Of a stretch of 64,000 nucleotides of DNA, positions 35,829-49,480 are shown piece by piece. A program made the translations under genes and the position numbers. Position 1 is the first letter of the stretch, and the number at the start of each line of letters is the position of its first letter. This stretch comes from Phaffia rhodozyma (Eukaryota > Basidiomycota > Tremellomycetes > Cystofilobasidiales > Mrakiaceae), in NCBI GenBank assembly GCA_014706385.1, contig JACGZH010000001.1, positions 2,148,501 through 2,212,500 of the forward strand, given 5' to 3'. Below the pieces are notes generated by a model. The model was not told the DNA's origin and ran no database searches. It saw nothing but the letters and a program-made list of their open reading frames with translations.

Positions 35829-38800
35829 ATGTCTCTCTCGGCGCGTCGCACAACGCGGATCACTTCTTCTAGCTCGGCTACATCCATTCCTACGAGCAAC
35901 AATCCGAAAGTCCTACGTCAGACAACCAATGTGCAACCCTCTCAGCCTCAAAAGACCTCTTCTCGAATGAGCGAACGAGTGCAAGGAAAGATGGATCCTC
36001 CTTCTGGACCGCCTGTCAAGATGACCAGGTCTGGAAGCACAGTTGGAGGTGGAGGAGGGACTCTTTCGAGAACAAGTTCGAGGCTAGATATCAATAGCGG
36101 AGGAACAGTCAAGACGGGCACGGGAACGGGCAGAATCAGAGTAGAGAGTCGAGGAGTCAACGCTACAGAGAAAGAAGCTGGAGATGTGAACATTGAGGTC
36201 GTCGTTCGTTGCCGGTTCGTTCTTTGACAACCCATATTCTGATCGCTTTCCGAGTAAGGCGCGACTATTTACACTCATTTTGTTTGTTTTTGGTCCTCTT
36301 CGATCACACTCGCTTCGACTCAATCAAGTGGAAGGTCTGCAAAGGAGATTGCTGAGAAGTCACCAATCGTCGTTACGACTACGCCTAGTGCTCCAACTGT
36401 CGTTCTTGAGACCACTGCCCCATCCACTCTGCTCACCGCCATTTCCTCTTCATCAACCATTCTGTCTAGTCCGAAGCGAACATATTCTTTCGACAAAGTC
36501 TTTGGCCCGGAAGCAGATCAGGAAGAAGTCTATCGTGAGGTTGTTCAAGAGGCCGTTGACGAGGTCTTGGCAGGCTACAATTGTACTATCTTTGCCTATG
36601 GACAAACGGGCACAGGAAAAACGTAAATCCTATTTTCGTTCAGATTTTAGTCCTTCGTCTGGGCGCTAACCGATGAGAACCACGTATGAATACACATCCG
36701 TGCTTTGAAATGTTGACAGTCATACGATGCAAGGTGATCTGGCGATCAACCCAGATAATACTGTTTCTTACGAAGCCGGAATCATCCCAAGGACTCTCCA
36801 CTCCCTCTTCCACTATTTGGATTCGAATCCCCTTACAGAGTATTCGGTCAAGATCTCGTATGTCGAACTTTATAACGAAGAGATCCGAGACCTCCTTACC
36901 CACGGCACTTCACCTGCGGCACCTTTCGGAGGAGGCTCCAATACAGCAGGTACAGGTGGATTGAAGATCTTTGACGATCAAAAGGGGAAGGGAGTATTAA
37001 TCCAAGGCGTGGAGGAGAGAGGAATTGAGAGTGCGAAGGGTGGGCTAAACTTGTTAAAGATCGGTAGCGAACGGAGAGAGACAGGAGAGACACTAATGAA
37101 TAAAGCTTCTTCGTGAGTGTTCTCAAATCTTAATCAGATTCAGTCTTCTGTTGATATTTGGAGATAGGAACAGTTCATTGATCATTGTCTCGTCCTTTGT
37201 CCGATCAATGTTCTCCATCATGACAAATCTAACAGTCGGTCACACTCAATCTTCACTATCACTGTTCATCTCAAGGAAACTTCTTCTGCCACTGGCGAAG
37301 AGCTCCTCAAAGTCGGAAAATTCAACCTTGTCGATCTTGCAGGATCCGAAAATGTCGGTAGATCAGGCGCTGAAGGAGATCGAGCTGCCGAGGCAGGAAT
37401 GATCAACCGGAGTTTGTTGACCCTCGGTAGGGTCATCAACGCGCTAGTGGACAAAAGCAGACATGTTCCCTACAGGTTCGTCTATCCTTCTGTCTATCAA
37501 TCGGCCCATACGCGCAAGTGATCAGTTGAATTGAAAACAGAAATACCGGTGTATACATTAACATCTTTTCTTGCGGTTAAACACCACGATAGAGAATCCA
37601 AGCTGACCAGACTACTTCAAGATTCCCTCGGTGGCCGAACAAAGACCCGGATTGTCGCTACCATTTCACCTTCTCGGTCAAATCTAGAAGAAACCATCTC
37701 GACACTTGATTACGCGATGCGTGCGACAAGGATCATGAACCGACCAGAAGCCAACCAACGGATGACAAAAAATTCGCTCATTCGAGATTATGTGCTGGAG
37801 ATTGAACGACTTAAGGCTGATCTGATGGTACGGACTGTTCTCTCAGACTTGAGCTTCTTTCTGTCTTTTCACTATAAACTGATCGTTGGCATACATCCAG
37901 GCTTCGCGCGAAAAGAATGGAGTCTACAAGTCCGAGCAAGAGTGGTTAGAATGGGAGAATGAGAAGGCCCTCCGTGAGACTGAAGCCAAAGAAGCTCTTC
38001 ACAAGTCGATTCAGCTAGAATCGAAGCTTCATTCGCTTAAGACCAGACTTGACGACCAACTCGAATTGTTTGTGAAAAAAGAATCAGAACTCGGTGTGGC
38101 CAGAGAAGAGATCGGCAGAAGGGTCGACGAACTCGTTCAGAAAGAGGAGGAGCTTATGGGGGTGAAAGGAGCACTGGAGGTTGAGTTGAAGGTCGCTGAG
38201 AAATTCGAAGAGGGAGAGAGACAGCTAGATAGCGTGGCTGGAGAATTAAAAACGGTAGCGACTACAGCTGTAGGTGATCTGGAGGGAGTCTTTGGCAAGC
38301 TCGGTAAGCTCGGTTTCATTCAGAACGCAATATTTCCTTCAAACCATTTTCGCATACATTCTACGTATACAAACTGATGCGCAATTTTCGAGTCGTTTAT
38401 ATATCCTACAGGTCGGAGAGGGGCTGTCATGTCCGCCAATGAGAAGCTCATCGCTTCGCACGGAGCCAAATCTTCACAATGCTCACAAGCCATGATATCT
38501 CAATTGGGAGATCTACAGGTTGCTCAGCGGAAGACCAATGCCGTGATTTCTGGAACGCTTGAAGAGTTCAAACAGCGGAATCTACAAGTAGGCAACTGCT
38601 CTTGTTATGCATCGTTGACCTGTCATGTAATTCATGATCAGAAGGGCGCTGACCGCATTTCTCTTGCAACAGTCTAACGCGTCCCAAGTATCACGTTTGA
38701 ATGAGGACTCGGTCAAAATTTCCTCAGCAGCCTCATCAATTAGTCGAACTATCGATCGATCAGCGACCGAGAACCAGGTCTTCTCCACGAAACTACAATC

Positions 38801-40458
38801 CGGACACTCCCAGATTGAAGGATCTTTCCGTGTATGGGCTGGCGGTTTGAAAAGTCAGATCGGCACGCATGTGGAGAGTATCAGAGAAAACGTGTCTAAT
38901 AAGTTACGGGAGGTAAGTACCATTTTGAATTTACGCATCTGAAAGAAGGGACCACAATCTGTTACTGATATCGAGACTCGTTCATCCGATCGATATCGTG
39001 ATTCTAGGTTCATGGACCACTGAAAGAGAGTGTACATTCGTTCGATTTGCTCGATAGCTCTGTACAGACTTTCCTGGAAGCGGAGAGAGCAGCCAGGGCC
39101 GCCGAGCGAGTGCTGCTTGCGCGACAGATGGAAGAAGACGTGAGTCGGTTTCCATAAAGTATCGGCCATCTAACCTGACCTTGTCTTCACACTTACATCT
39201 CTTCCGGGTTTGCTCTCATATTGACACTCGACAGTCTAAGAGCCTTGAGGTCTCGTTATCCCAGCTTTCTCAAGCGTATGAGGCAGACGCCGCCTCTTCC
39301 AAAGCACTGCGATCAAAACTGCTGTCTCTTGTGAATGATCTGTTTGACGAACGGGACTCTGCCAGCTCTCGACGATTCAACAGCGCACTGGAGCAACACC
39401 AGGTTTTGAGTTCTCAATTAGAAGAGAGGCATGAAGCTGTGTGGCAAGAGCGAGACACAAGAGAGACCGAGGGGAAGAGAATAGAAAGTGTTCTTCAACA
39501 AGCTCTGGCAGCAGGTAGAGGAAATGTGTTGGCGCTTAGGGAACAGATTCCTGTGGTATGTGGCTTTCTCGCTTATCTTTACATATATCTTCGGCAATTC
39601 AACTGATTTGATCGATTCCGTTGCGGTTCGTTCTTGTTATGATATAGCTCGTCTCGAAGGCGGTAGAGGAACTCTCGACATGTAATCAAGATCTAGTTCA
39701 GCAAACTTCTTCATCGCTCGACGTTGAGATGCAAGAGGTGGAGTCTATATTGTCCAGTCTATCGCAAGTCAACACCGGTCGTGAGTATTGTCATATTGAT
39801 CTTGTTGCCATCAGATCTTGTCTTTCGTCTCCTTCTCTTTGCAGATACATACTCACTCGTTCAACTCTTAATACAGATATGGAACGTATGACGAAAGTGT
39901 GCAAGAAACAGAAGACGTCTCTTGATTCCATGGTTGCGACCGCCCATAGTTCTAACGAAGATCAGCGAACATACCTTCTTCATTCGGCCGAAGATCTAGA
40001 GAAGAGTGCATCTGCCGTCTTGTCTTCTGTAGGTTTCCTCGTTTATGTTGTAGACTGTTCAGCCGATAGACATCTGCTCAATATCTAATCTCCTATCTTG
40101 TTTTTCTTGTTTTTCTTTTTTTTCCTTTCAATAGCAATCAAATCTACATAACTCACTATCTACCTTCCAATCAGCGCAAACGACTTCGATTTCTGTGTTC
40201 CGCGCATCAGCGGAAGATCTTGTTTCCAATTTCGCCGAAGACATACCGACCGGATCGACGCCGCAGAAGCGCGCATGGACCATACGGGATCGATGGGCAC
40301 GTACAGGACAGCGAGAGCAGGTTCGACGGGCGTTGTTCAATGAACGGCGTTCTGATAGCCGGAACGACGAGTCGAGTGAACGTCATTCTCCTGGGACAGT
40401 CGACAACACACCTGAATCGATAGTGGATTTCGGTCAAGGAGATGACGCAGAGTTATAG
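35829..40458 (+). CDS. CIN8: Kinesin-5 mitotic motor (BimC/Cut7/Cin8 type)
   Basis: Homotetrameric plus-end motor that slides antiparallel microtubules to separate spindle poles. The ATG at 35829 gives a Ser/Thr-rich head extension. The motor domain starts at EVVVRCRGRS. P-loop [11 protein letters not shown] ends at an intron donor (36624). Then come [35 protein letters not shown], switch I NKASS with [17 protein letters not shown] across an intron, switch [36 protein letters not shown] and [14 protein letters not shown], followed by the neck [21 protein letters not shown] coiled-coil stalk follows, rich in Glu/Lys/Leu (37950-39700). The tail has a BimC-like box near 40250 ([18 protein letters not shown]). 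Stop at 40458. A glycine- and Ser-rich insert follows EIRDLLTHG, in a loop that is long in some fungal kinesin-5s. The subfamily is firm; the yeast name (Cin8 or Kip1) is nominal. Confidence 0.93.
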
Positions 40459-41238
40459 TTTTGGCGTCTCATCTTTTTCACTCTAGTTCGATTTTTTCTT
40501 CCTTTGTATATACTGTACTTGATCTCTATTGTCTCTATAGAGTTTTTTACTAGCCTTTTCATCTTTCGTCTTAACGAGATATAATTCACCTTATAAATAT
40601 TCATTGAAACGATATCTTTTATCAATCATGCCTCTTGAGTTGTCGTGTCATCTTCATCATATTGATGTATGCTATTGCTAGATGGTGTCTGAGTCTTGCG
40701 CGAATGGTCCATTAGATGGAAGTGTTCTAGACCGCGGAGTTTTATTTCCTTCCCGTCGACTTCTTTCGTTCGGGATTTCCCCGGCTGCTGTTTATCGTGA
40801 ACCCATCAGCTCGACCTTGGAGCTTTCCCCCTCATTTTCCCTCCCTCTTCTTGGTTGTGTTTCTTGATACGGTCTTGTTGTAGATAAGCACGCTCTTCTT
40901 AGACTTCTGGGACGGCTCCATCCATCAAATTACTCCTTTTCTAGATTGACTCTTACTGGGAGTACAAAGGTTAGGGCCTAGCCGAAGTCGTACGTTAAAA
41001 CTCAAATTGTGAGTGTATGTGCTTACAGTTAGTATCTTGACAACAATCAGCATACACATATCCAAACCTGGTTGCATGCTTTCTTACATCCTGATCATCT
41101 TGTTTCTCGGTTTCGAATGAACAGTCAACATCGCATTGGTATCTATTATCTCTTTTCCCTCTTTTGTACATTCACAAGACGGTCCGCATCTCATATACCT
41201 CCCCCTTACGCCGTGTCTTGAAGACAGAGTAGCCAACC
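40459..41238. other. Gap kinesin-5 - Sec7 gene
   Basis: 780 bases. The kinesin 3' flank (40460-40600) is C/T-rich on the + strand. The Sec7 leader, before 41239, is also C/T-rich. No gene seen. Confidence 0.5.
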
Positions 41239-44200
41239 ATGGCTAGAACAGTAGCTTCCTACAGCCAACCACCGTCCAGTCCTAAACAGAATACCCACAG
41301 GTTCTCCGCATTCGATTTTGGATCTCGCAAAAGGAACACTCATATAGAAACCGCGTTAGGGCTCACACTCCGACCGAACGATAGTCAGAGGTCGGGCACA
41401 GCCGATGATAATCAAGGGAGCAAGAAAGAAGCAGTTGATCCCTCAGCCGAGACTTACGTTGGTCGAAGATCGATTACGGATAGTCCGACTCCTCTCGCCG
41501 AAGATACAGCATACAACTGGCTACCAGAAAAGAGGGTTGGCGGTACTGTTGTTGTTGCTGCTGCTGCTGCTCCCGCCCCTAGTCCTACTCGGTCTCAATC
41601 TTTGACATCTCGTTCTTCTCGTAGAAGGTCCAGAACACTCTCATCATATCTTGCCTTCGACAAACACGATGACCGTAAGGATCGTCATCCTCCACCAAAT
41701 CTTCAATCCAACTCTACATCTTCATCTTCGACAGCCGTGCCACCAATTGCAACGTCATCTTCGAATCACCTTTCCTCGGGTATCTCGTCGTCTTCCTCTC
41801 TCGCATCGTCCTCGCTAGCAAATCGACAAGGTTCTTCTGCCAAGTCCATGCCAACACAATCCTCTTCGTGCTCTCTTCTTTCTGATCCATCTCTATCCGA
41901 GACGGCAGTTGCAGCTTCAGCGTCTTCATCTTCCTCTTCAACACCTTTCGAGTCTGATTTCCTCTTTCACAACAAGTACCCCTCTTTATCGCCATCGCCA
42001 TCACCATCGCCCTCAAAAAATAGTCTATCAACATATCATCCTCGCCCCAGTCAACCTGGATCGTTGAACAGTGACTCGTCGTCCTCACCGTCATTGAACA
42101 GGAAACAATACTTCCTTTTAGAACCAGCCTCCGTGCCTTCTTCTAAAGATCCTACGCCGCTTCGAAGGCCGTCCTTATTCTCGTTGAAGGCAACAGGGAC
42201 ATCAACAACAGTTGTTGGACGACTCAGGGACTCTATTTTTGGCACTCACTCTGTGTTTCACCCAGTCGAACCGGATGAGAGTGAACGAAAATACTCAGGC
42301 GATGTTGCTTCTCGAGAGTCATCGACATATAAACCCTCGAGTAAAAGAAACTCCAAGACGAGTGACGCCGACCCTCTCGGATTGTTAGGAAACCTGAGGC
42401 CGCCCAACCTTCGGACGCGTTCCTCGTCTTCGATTCCTAGCTCAATATTACCCTCATCACCTGTGTCTATTCCTATGCCTATCCCTCCAACACCCACTCG
42501 AGATCGACGGTTAAATCGTCCTCGTTCGATAACCTCTCCACCTCTTGTCGATCTTTCGTTACTCAACCCGGTTCCGTCTCCTGGCCTGAAGCTCTTTCGA
42601 CCTGACTCTCTCCGTCGACGTTCCTCTGGGGTTTTTTCTTCGTCTGGTGCCTCTTCCCCTCAGCCTGGAATCTCTCCTCTCAACGGTCGATCTCCGATGG
42701 CATCGCCGCGTAGAATGTCTTCCTTCTTGTCCTCCTCGGCAGGTTCATCTGGGTCATCTGCAATGACGGCCGGCGGAGATATGACGGGAGGAATGATGGA
42801 AAATCTTTCCACGCCTGTCATTGGAGAGAACACCGAATCCATTTTTGGATTCCGATCGCTGAGATCCAACTCGATCAATGGAAGTAACACATTCCTTCCG
42901 ATCCCATCTCCTTCAATCCCTATACACACTTCACCGATCAAGCGCGGTACGTCTCTGCTTCGGAGAAGAAGCTCTACTACGAGTTCTTCTGGCAGCTGGA
43001 CACCCGCACAGGTTGGTGGGAGTGGAACTGGATGGAATAGAGACGTTCCGATCATTCGGGAGAAGGGGTCTCCAGAAGAATGGCTGAGAAAGTTGTTAGA
43101 GGCTGTGCCTAGATGTGAAGTAGCTACCGTACTAGCATCCAGGTTTGTTTTGACATTCTATTCATCTCGTTCTTTCTTATGTCATATTTGTATGGTGGTA
43201 GTCTGTCTTTCTTCAAGTGTTGATCCGTTTGTCTTCTCGCTTTCCTTCTTGGACTTTTTCTTAGCGGAGATGAATTTCATGCGTCCGCGCTCAAAACGTA
43301 CTTGTCGAGTTTTGACCTCTCTGGCATTTCGCTCGATATCGCGCTTCGTCAGCTACTCATGGAGGTATCACTACCCAAAGAAACTCAACAGATTGATAGA
43401 GTCATGGAGGCGTTTGCTAGACAATATATCATCGGAAATCCAGGTTTATTCGTCAGCAAAGGTTTGCGATCTTCTTCCTCATCAACTACATAAATTTAAA
43501 ATTCGACGTGCTGATCGGATAGTGTTAATCAATTTCTTTGCTCAGACCACCCGTACATCCTAGCTTTTTCGTTGATCATGCTTCACACAGATGCATTCAA
43601 CAAATCCAACAAGAACAAGATGACCAAAGCGGACTACGTGCGTAATACTCGGATGGATGGAGTAAATCCTCTTGTCTTGGATGTAAGTGTTTCATATATT
43701 TGGACGAATGTTCTTAGTCATCTTGGATCCTGATTTTAATATCGTTTTCTTCCATGTATTAAACTCCAGACGTTCTTCGACAATATCACATTTACTCCTT
43801 TCGTATTTATAGAAGATGACATGGATGTCAACGGTCAACGAGCTCTCCTGCCAGAATCAAGTCATTCGGCCAACAATAACGCCTCATCTATATTTTCTTC
43901 CTCATACAACTCTCACACGATCGCGCATTTCGGTTCTGGCTCGAGCGTTCCATCGAATTCTTCTATCCTTGCCGGGAAAACAAACAAGATCGACGTTTAC
44001 TACCTTATCTCTCAAAATCTGACGCATACTCTTCGAGCATCCGTCGAACCTCACATTCCGACTCACAATCCGTTTTCGTATGTTGGTCCTAAGGGATACT
44101 TGGATACGAATGAGCTGCAGACTGCGTTCTCCGAGGCAGATATGATCATGATAGCGCCAGCTGCAGCTGTAGGATCGACCGCGCCTGGAGGTAGAAAAGG

Positions 44201-46808
44201 ATCCGCAGGGTTGGGATTCGGAATCAGTGGAACCAAAGAAGACACTCAAGGTCCTGCAGACAAAGGGTTGACACTCAAGTTGACCAAGTTTGGGTTACTC
44301 AGTCGGAAAGGTAAGTTCTCAAGACTAATCGTAAGAGTTTGAAACCTTCATTAATCTCTTCCTGCTCATAACTGCATTCTCTTCCCATCGTTCACGTCAA
44401 ATCCAACAGAGGACCTGATCGAAGGAGGAAAGAAAGCATCGAATCGGAGATGGAAGGAATGGAGTGTCATTCTGACTGGATCTCAACTTCTGTTTTTCAA
44501 AGATCCTACTTGGGCTCTTGTTTTGCGAAATCAAGCAGAAGAGGCCCGCGTCGGTCGTCAAGCGGGTGAAGGGGGCAAGCTTCTTTTGCCGAAGATGACA
44601 TCATTCAAGCCAGACGAAGTCCTCTCTGTAAAAGACTGCATCGCCGTTATGGAGACATCTTACAATAAGGTTTATACTGCGCTGACTTTGTGTCTATATC
44701 CTATTTTTGACATGAAGCGCTCATCTTTATTTTCTTGTTTGTCGGCAAATAACAGTATTCTAACACTTTCCGGTTCATTATGCCGCATGGTCGCCAATAT
44801 CTCTTACAAGCAGGGGACGACGATGAGCTGAACGAATGGATCACTCGAATCAATTATGCTGCCGCGTTCAAAACAGCCTCCGTTCGGATGAGAGGAATGG
44901 GAATGACGGGGAACCAAGCTCAATGGGCAGGTGCGGCTGCTGCTGCTTCTCATGCGAAATCGTTGAAAATGGAAGATCAGAGATCGGTCCAATCGACAAC
45001 GTATACGTCAAGAACGTTGGACTCTGGATTCTTTAGTTCCGGTATCGCAGCAGGTAAGGTCGCTTTACTTTCAAACGTCTTCTAATCCACCTAGTTGTCT
45101 GACAATTGTACTGGCCGCATTATGACAGACAAATCTTGGTCAGCTGCTCCATCTGAAATTTTATCCACAGCATCCCCCTCTTCACTTTCGTCTTCGCTCC
45201 CTGCATCCCGACACTTTGGACCTCGTTTACGATCGCTGAGTCGACCTCTCGCCGTCGACCTTGAATCACCTCTCAGTCCAGTTGATCAAGGTCCCGAGCA
45301 ACTTCAGACTGCGTTCATCGAAGTCAAGGCCGAGCTGGCAGCCGAGAACAGTGCAACCCGGCGAGTGAATATACCATCAGCGTGGGACGACCCAGTCAAA
45401 TCTAGGGCGAGGTCCAGCAGCGTGAATGCTTTGAAGACTCCGAGGAGCTCGTTTGAGAAGGTCTCGGGCGTTAGAGCAGATTTGAGGGAGTTCGGAAATG
45501 TAAGGCCGCGATCGGAACATGCTTCCAGAGCGGAAGCAATCCAGGTAGGCACTCCTCTTTCTTCGAATAAAGTCTTGATCTTCAGCTATCGCTAACTAGC
45601 ATGTCGGCATTGACTTTCATATTTACGTCACAGCTCAAGGTCGATAATCTTCTCTCCAAAATCGCATCCACTGAGGCCCAGCTTAAAATAGATCTTCGTA
45701 CAGCCCATAACCTGTCGATTTTGGCGCCCTTTAAGAAGGCTACTCGAGAGCGAATCCAACTTGCTGTTCCTCCTTTAGCACGAAAAATCAGACATCTTCG
45801 GATAGAGTTGGCTCGATTCCGCTGCTATGTAAGTTCAGCTCAAAGCGCTGATCGAGTGACGAGATGAACTTGTCTGACCTACCTTCTGCGTGTCTCCTAT
45901 AGGAGGAAATCTTGTCTAAAGATCTACGAATCGAAGCGGATGAATGGAAGCTAGTCAAGCACATGTTCGTTAGCTATGTTCTTCTTCTGCTGGGTCTTCT
46001 CAACGACATGCCGAGTACTAGATCTGACTGTGATGCTTATTTCAGTGCACACCAAGCCGCCCGAAGTAGTTTAAGTGGCTACAAGCCAAACTTCCAAGCA
46101 GACTCACCCAAACTCACTGTCCCCGGATTGGAGATCAGCATGCATACAGATTTCAGTCCATCCGATAGTAAGATTGACCTCGTGCGATCTGCGTCCACTC
46201 AATCCAGTACCGGCTCGTTCCATTCCGCTGCCGAAGATCCTATTCCGCTCGGTCACTTTGACAGTACATCCGACCTTCCTGTGCCTCCACCTAAAGATGG
46301 TCGACCCATTATGCCTTTGGGTGCTCCGTTCCTGTCCAAGCCTCTCGACTCGCCGCTACCGCCACCACCACCAACATTCCTTGCTGATACGAAAGACCAC
46401 TCATCGTCCTCGCCGAACGCGTTACCCATATTGATCCCTGATTCTAAAGGTCCTCCTGGACGAGCATCCTTGGATCATCCATTACCTGCTCTTCCTGCCT
46501 CGTCTCCTAAATCTCGTCCTCGGGCTTTGTCAGACGCCGAGGAATCTCCTGAGGAATGGTCATCGACACGAGCAGCGCATTCCAAACGAATTTCGCTGGC
46601 GGAAGTGCCGACGGAGACCGTCCGGCGAATCTCACTACAGCTCAAACGAGACTCGATTGAGAATATTCGGGCGAGGGCGAAATTGGTATTAACGCCGTCT
46701 AAGGTCTCTGAGGTTCACGTTCTTGATGAAGGAGACGATACTCTCATAGCTTCTAGGGGAGAAGAAGGAGATGTGATGTCTGAGGCCTTGTCGTCTTTGT
46801 TGCTGTAA
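41239..46808 (+). CDS. Sec7-PH Arf guanine-nucleotide exchange factor (Syt1-like)
   Basis: Activates Arf GTPases in Golgi/endosomal or plasma-membrane traffic. The ATG at 41239 begins an unbroken exon of about 630 codons of Ser/Pro/Arg-rich low-complexity sequence. The Sec7 domain follows in several exons (about 43070-43830): SPEEWLRKLLEAVPRCEVAT, SSFDLSGISLDIALRQLLME, VSLPKETQQIDRVMEAFARQ (the catalytic glutamate of the usual LPGEAQ loop is kept as LPKETQ), DHPYILAFSLIMLHTDAFN, KMTKADYVRNT. A PH domain follows (about 44270-44870): KFGLLSRK, RRWKEWSVILTGSQLLFFKD, MPHGRQYLLQAGDDDELNEW. After it come a helical segment (LKVDNLLSKIASTEAQLKID) and a Pro/Ser-rich tail; stop 46806-46808. The Sec7-then-PH order and the long disordered N-terminus match yeast Syt1 better than Gea or Sec7; Yel1 is the alternative. 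Confidence 0.88.
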
Positions 46809-47622
46809 GCGGAACATGGTTTGTTGGAACAAGAGAGAGATGACGGGTCGAACCGCACTGGAACAATTCCTGGCTCGCTGTAGAATCTTCTCATTGAGTC
46901 TTTCTTTGGCGTCCTATTCCCTTTTCTTTCTGTGCGGCATTCATGTATCTATTACCTTCATCCATGTGCACTCTATCCTTTGGTTCTTCTTCTTTCTCCT
47001 CTTGACCTCACACCTTCATCGTTATCTCCGGTATTGCTCATCTTTGCATTTTTGAGATATTTACAAAAGAATATCCATATCTTTTTTCTTCTCCTCATCC
47101 TCTTGATGAGTTTTTCTTGATCTATTCTTCTTTTTTTTTGTGTTTTTTTTTTGATGTTTTGATACGTTCTAGTTCAAACTTTTGGTGGATCTCCGTTGTT
47201 CCCAAAGCCACTCCTTTCACAAATTTTTTCTACTTTGTATTTCTTCTACTCCTGATACACACACTCGCCTCTCTTCTTTTTCGCCATCGCCTTATCGTTC
47301 GCTGCGTTCTCATTCTTTCCGTTTTCAGAATTCGACCTGGGTTTTGTTCTTCCACCTCCCAGCTTACATTCCTTTCTTCGCATGCGTTCATCTTCTTCTC
47401 CTGCTTGAACAATCTTATCTACACACATATATCGCTTGGCTATCTTTCTTTTGTGTTTTTATTTGGATTGCGCTTGTCTATCGTCTCTCTGCTTGCATTT
47501 GCTTATGTTATGCCTTGGATCTTGTTCGCCTCCTTATCAGCCGACACGGTCAACTCTGGCCCTCGTTCTTCTAACAGGGGTTTCGACGTTAGCTGTCCCT
47601 GAGGATACCTAGAAATTGGAAC
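46809..47622. other. Convergent pyrimidine-rich gap
   Basis: 814 bases between the Sec7 gene and RRP43. The + strand is very rich in C and T from about 46880 to 47520, with runs of T. Stop codons are rare for that reason, so frames of up to 161 codons stay open, but they encode only Phe/Leu/Ser-rich hydrophobic residues without domain resemblance. I treat this as 3' untranslated or terminator sequence. Confidence 0.6.
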
Positions 47623-49176
47623 TCATTCGATCAATGTTCTCAACACATTGGCTCTCTTTCTTGACTTCCCAATCACCCCAGCCAAGACGGCTTCTGAGCC
47701 TACAGCCTGGTTGCCTACCGATAGACCTCCTAGACCGGATTGTTCCAAGAAGAGAACCTTTGCTTTCGTCTTTTTCTCGTCGGTGTTGCTGGAAGAAAGG
47801 GGCTGGAGGAGGACGCAAGTGATGGTTGATCCGAGAAGAGGCTCTTCGAATGACGTCGGGTCTGGGAAGATTGTTTTTCTAGAAATAATAGAAGACAAAG
47901 GATTCCCATACGGATATATGCAGAGAATATGTATTGGCATTCACGCTATCAAGATGTGACAAAGATAAAGAGAGAAGAACGAGATGGTCTTACGAGGAAA
48001 ACACGCCAAAGGTGCTACTTATAGGATTGAAGTTTCCGAGCTGAAGGGGTACTGTCTCTGTTCGAGAGCATATTGTCCTTCCTGTTGCGTCGTCCCATCT
48101 GGCCACCGGCAATCGAGCTTTTTTTATTTTTAGGGGTGGAAGAACAGGAAGAGATCGGAGGGAAGATACGTTTCATATTAGTCTTCTTGAACAGGTCTCG
48201 ATCGCCTCTAGGGACAAGTAGAAGAATTCCTATTTTCTCTCTTCTGATGATAGATTCGAATGGATCGTGCGCTTACTATTTCTTAGAGCGGCCACAACAG
48301 CCAATAGACAAGCGTCCCACACGTTTCCATCATAATTGATGCAGACTGCATCGATATAGAGTACCCAAGCTGATTTTCCTTTTTCTATGCAGAGCGAGGA
48401 GAGAGGAAGGATCGAGGAGCTGAGAAGCGAAATATTCGACACAAGCATTCGTCAGTCTTTGTCTGTTCTTTCATCTTCCTCTAGAAGAGTCAAAGAGGTT
48501 TCGGAAAGACCAACTGTGAGAGAACTCGATCTAGCCTGTCTGTTAGAAGTTGAGCTTCTGAGCCTGGAGGCCCAGGCTTGAATTTAGGAGATGACAAGGC
48601 TGGCAGATCAAGGTTCGGGACTGCGTGTATGGACCGTGTGGTGTACGCGGGAAGTCATACTCAAGTGAGTTCTCGCCGGCCTTTGTGACAACAGGCAAGA
48701 GATGCCAAAGGTTCAAGAAAATACCTACCTAGACAACCGTCTGTTGGGGTATACAAATCTGGTTCGAACGTCTCTGCCTTTACACCGCAGACAATCGTGG
48801 TTTCTCCTAAACGAATGAGGGAACTACCCATAGCTGTGGACACCGATCCTGTTTGAACATTGTAGATCGTACGAGTTTCCCAGGAGAGATGTTCCGGGAT
48901 TCGACACACGTCAGCAGAAGCAAGCAAAGAGATGAAAGATACAGAACACTAAGGTTAAAAGGTCAAAGAGAACGAACCTAGATTGACTTTGACATCTCTC
49001 CAGGCATCGTCCGAGTCTGAAAGCTTCCTTCCGTCCGGTCGATAACCCTCTGCGAAGAATCGTTCGAGATATGCTTGGGGATGAAGTCGTTTGAAAGTCG
49101 ATGCTGATAGTGTGTGGGACGGTGTGTTAGCAGCTTCAGGAAGCTGACTAGATGTGACTGTTGTCGGAGTAGCCAT
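47623..49176 (-). CDS. RRP43: Exosome complex subunit Rrp43 (RNase PH-like)
   Basis: Catalytically inactive RNase PH-fold subunit of the nine-subunit exosome ring that degrades and trims RNA in nucleus and cytoplasm. The ATG at 49176 gives MATPTTVTSSQLPEAANTPS. Conserved segments: FKRLHPQAYLERFFAEGYRP then DGRKLSDSDDAW at about 49090-49000; SVSTAMGSSLIRLGETTIVC then GVKAETFEP near 48860-48750; a helical region LLTDRLDRVLSVSQLVDLKD-like near 48440; VLYIDAVCINYDGNVWDACL near 48350-48290; and DPTSFEEPLLGSTITCVLL near 47860. It ends EAVLAGVIGKSRKRANVLRT, stop 47623. Around five short introns. RRP43 fits better than RRP42 or RRP45 because of the LHPQAYLERF start and the FEEP region. Confidence 0.9.
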
Positions 49177-49480
49177 GATGAGTGAGGGAACGAATGAATG
49201 CGGTCGTGGTGGTTTCTGAGCGAAAGGTTGGGAGGTTTTGAGGGTACAAGCAAATTAATGAATACTATGAATTTGTTCAAACCTTGTAATCACTTTGGCC
49301 GTTTTTCTGTAGTCCTTTTCCCATTTTTTCTTCACTTCTCTTTTGGTCCTCTCCTTCCATCATCCAAACTAAAGGCAAACCCCAACGTCTCTCTCTGGTG
49401 GATCTATCCGAACACGCTCTTGGATAGATAGAGAAACAACGGAAATAAACAAGAGAGGACAAGACAAATACACTCATACC
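49177..49480. promoter_or_regulatory. Divergent promoter RRP43 / bL36m
   Basis: 304 bases between head-to-head starts of an exosome subunit and a mitochondrial ribosomal protein. C/T-rich near 49310-49360. No specific site recognised. Confidence 0.5.

Noticed and set aside
46932..47602. Overlapping open frames of 130-161 codons on the + strand
   Set aside because: They are Phe/Leu/Ser-rich products of C/T-skewed sequence with few possible stops, have no domain resemblance, and lie between two convergent genes.
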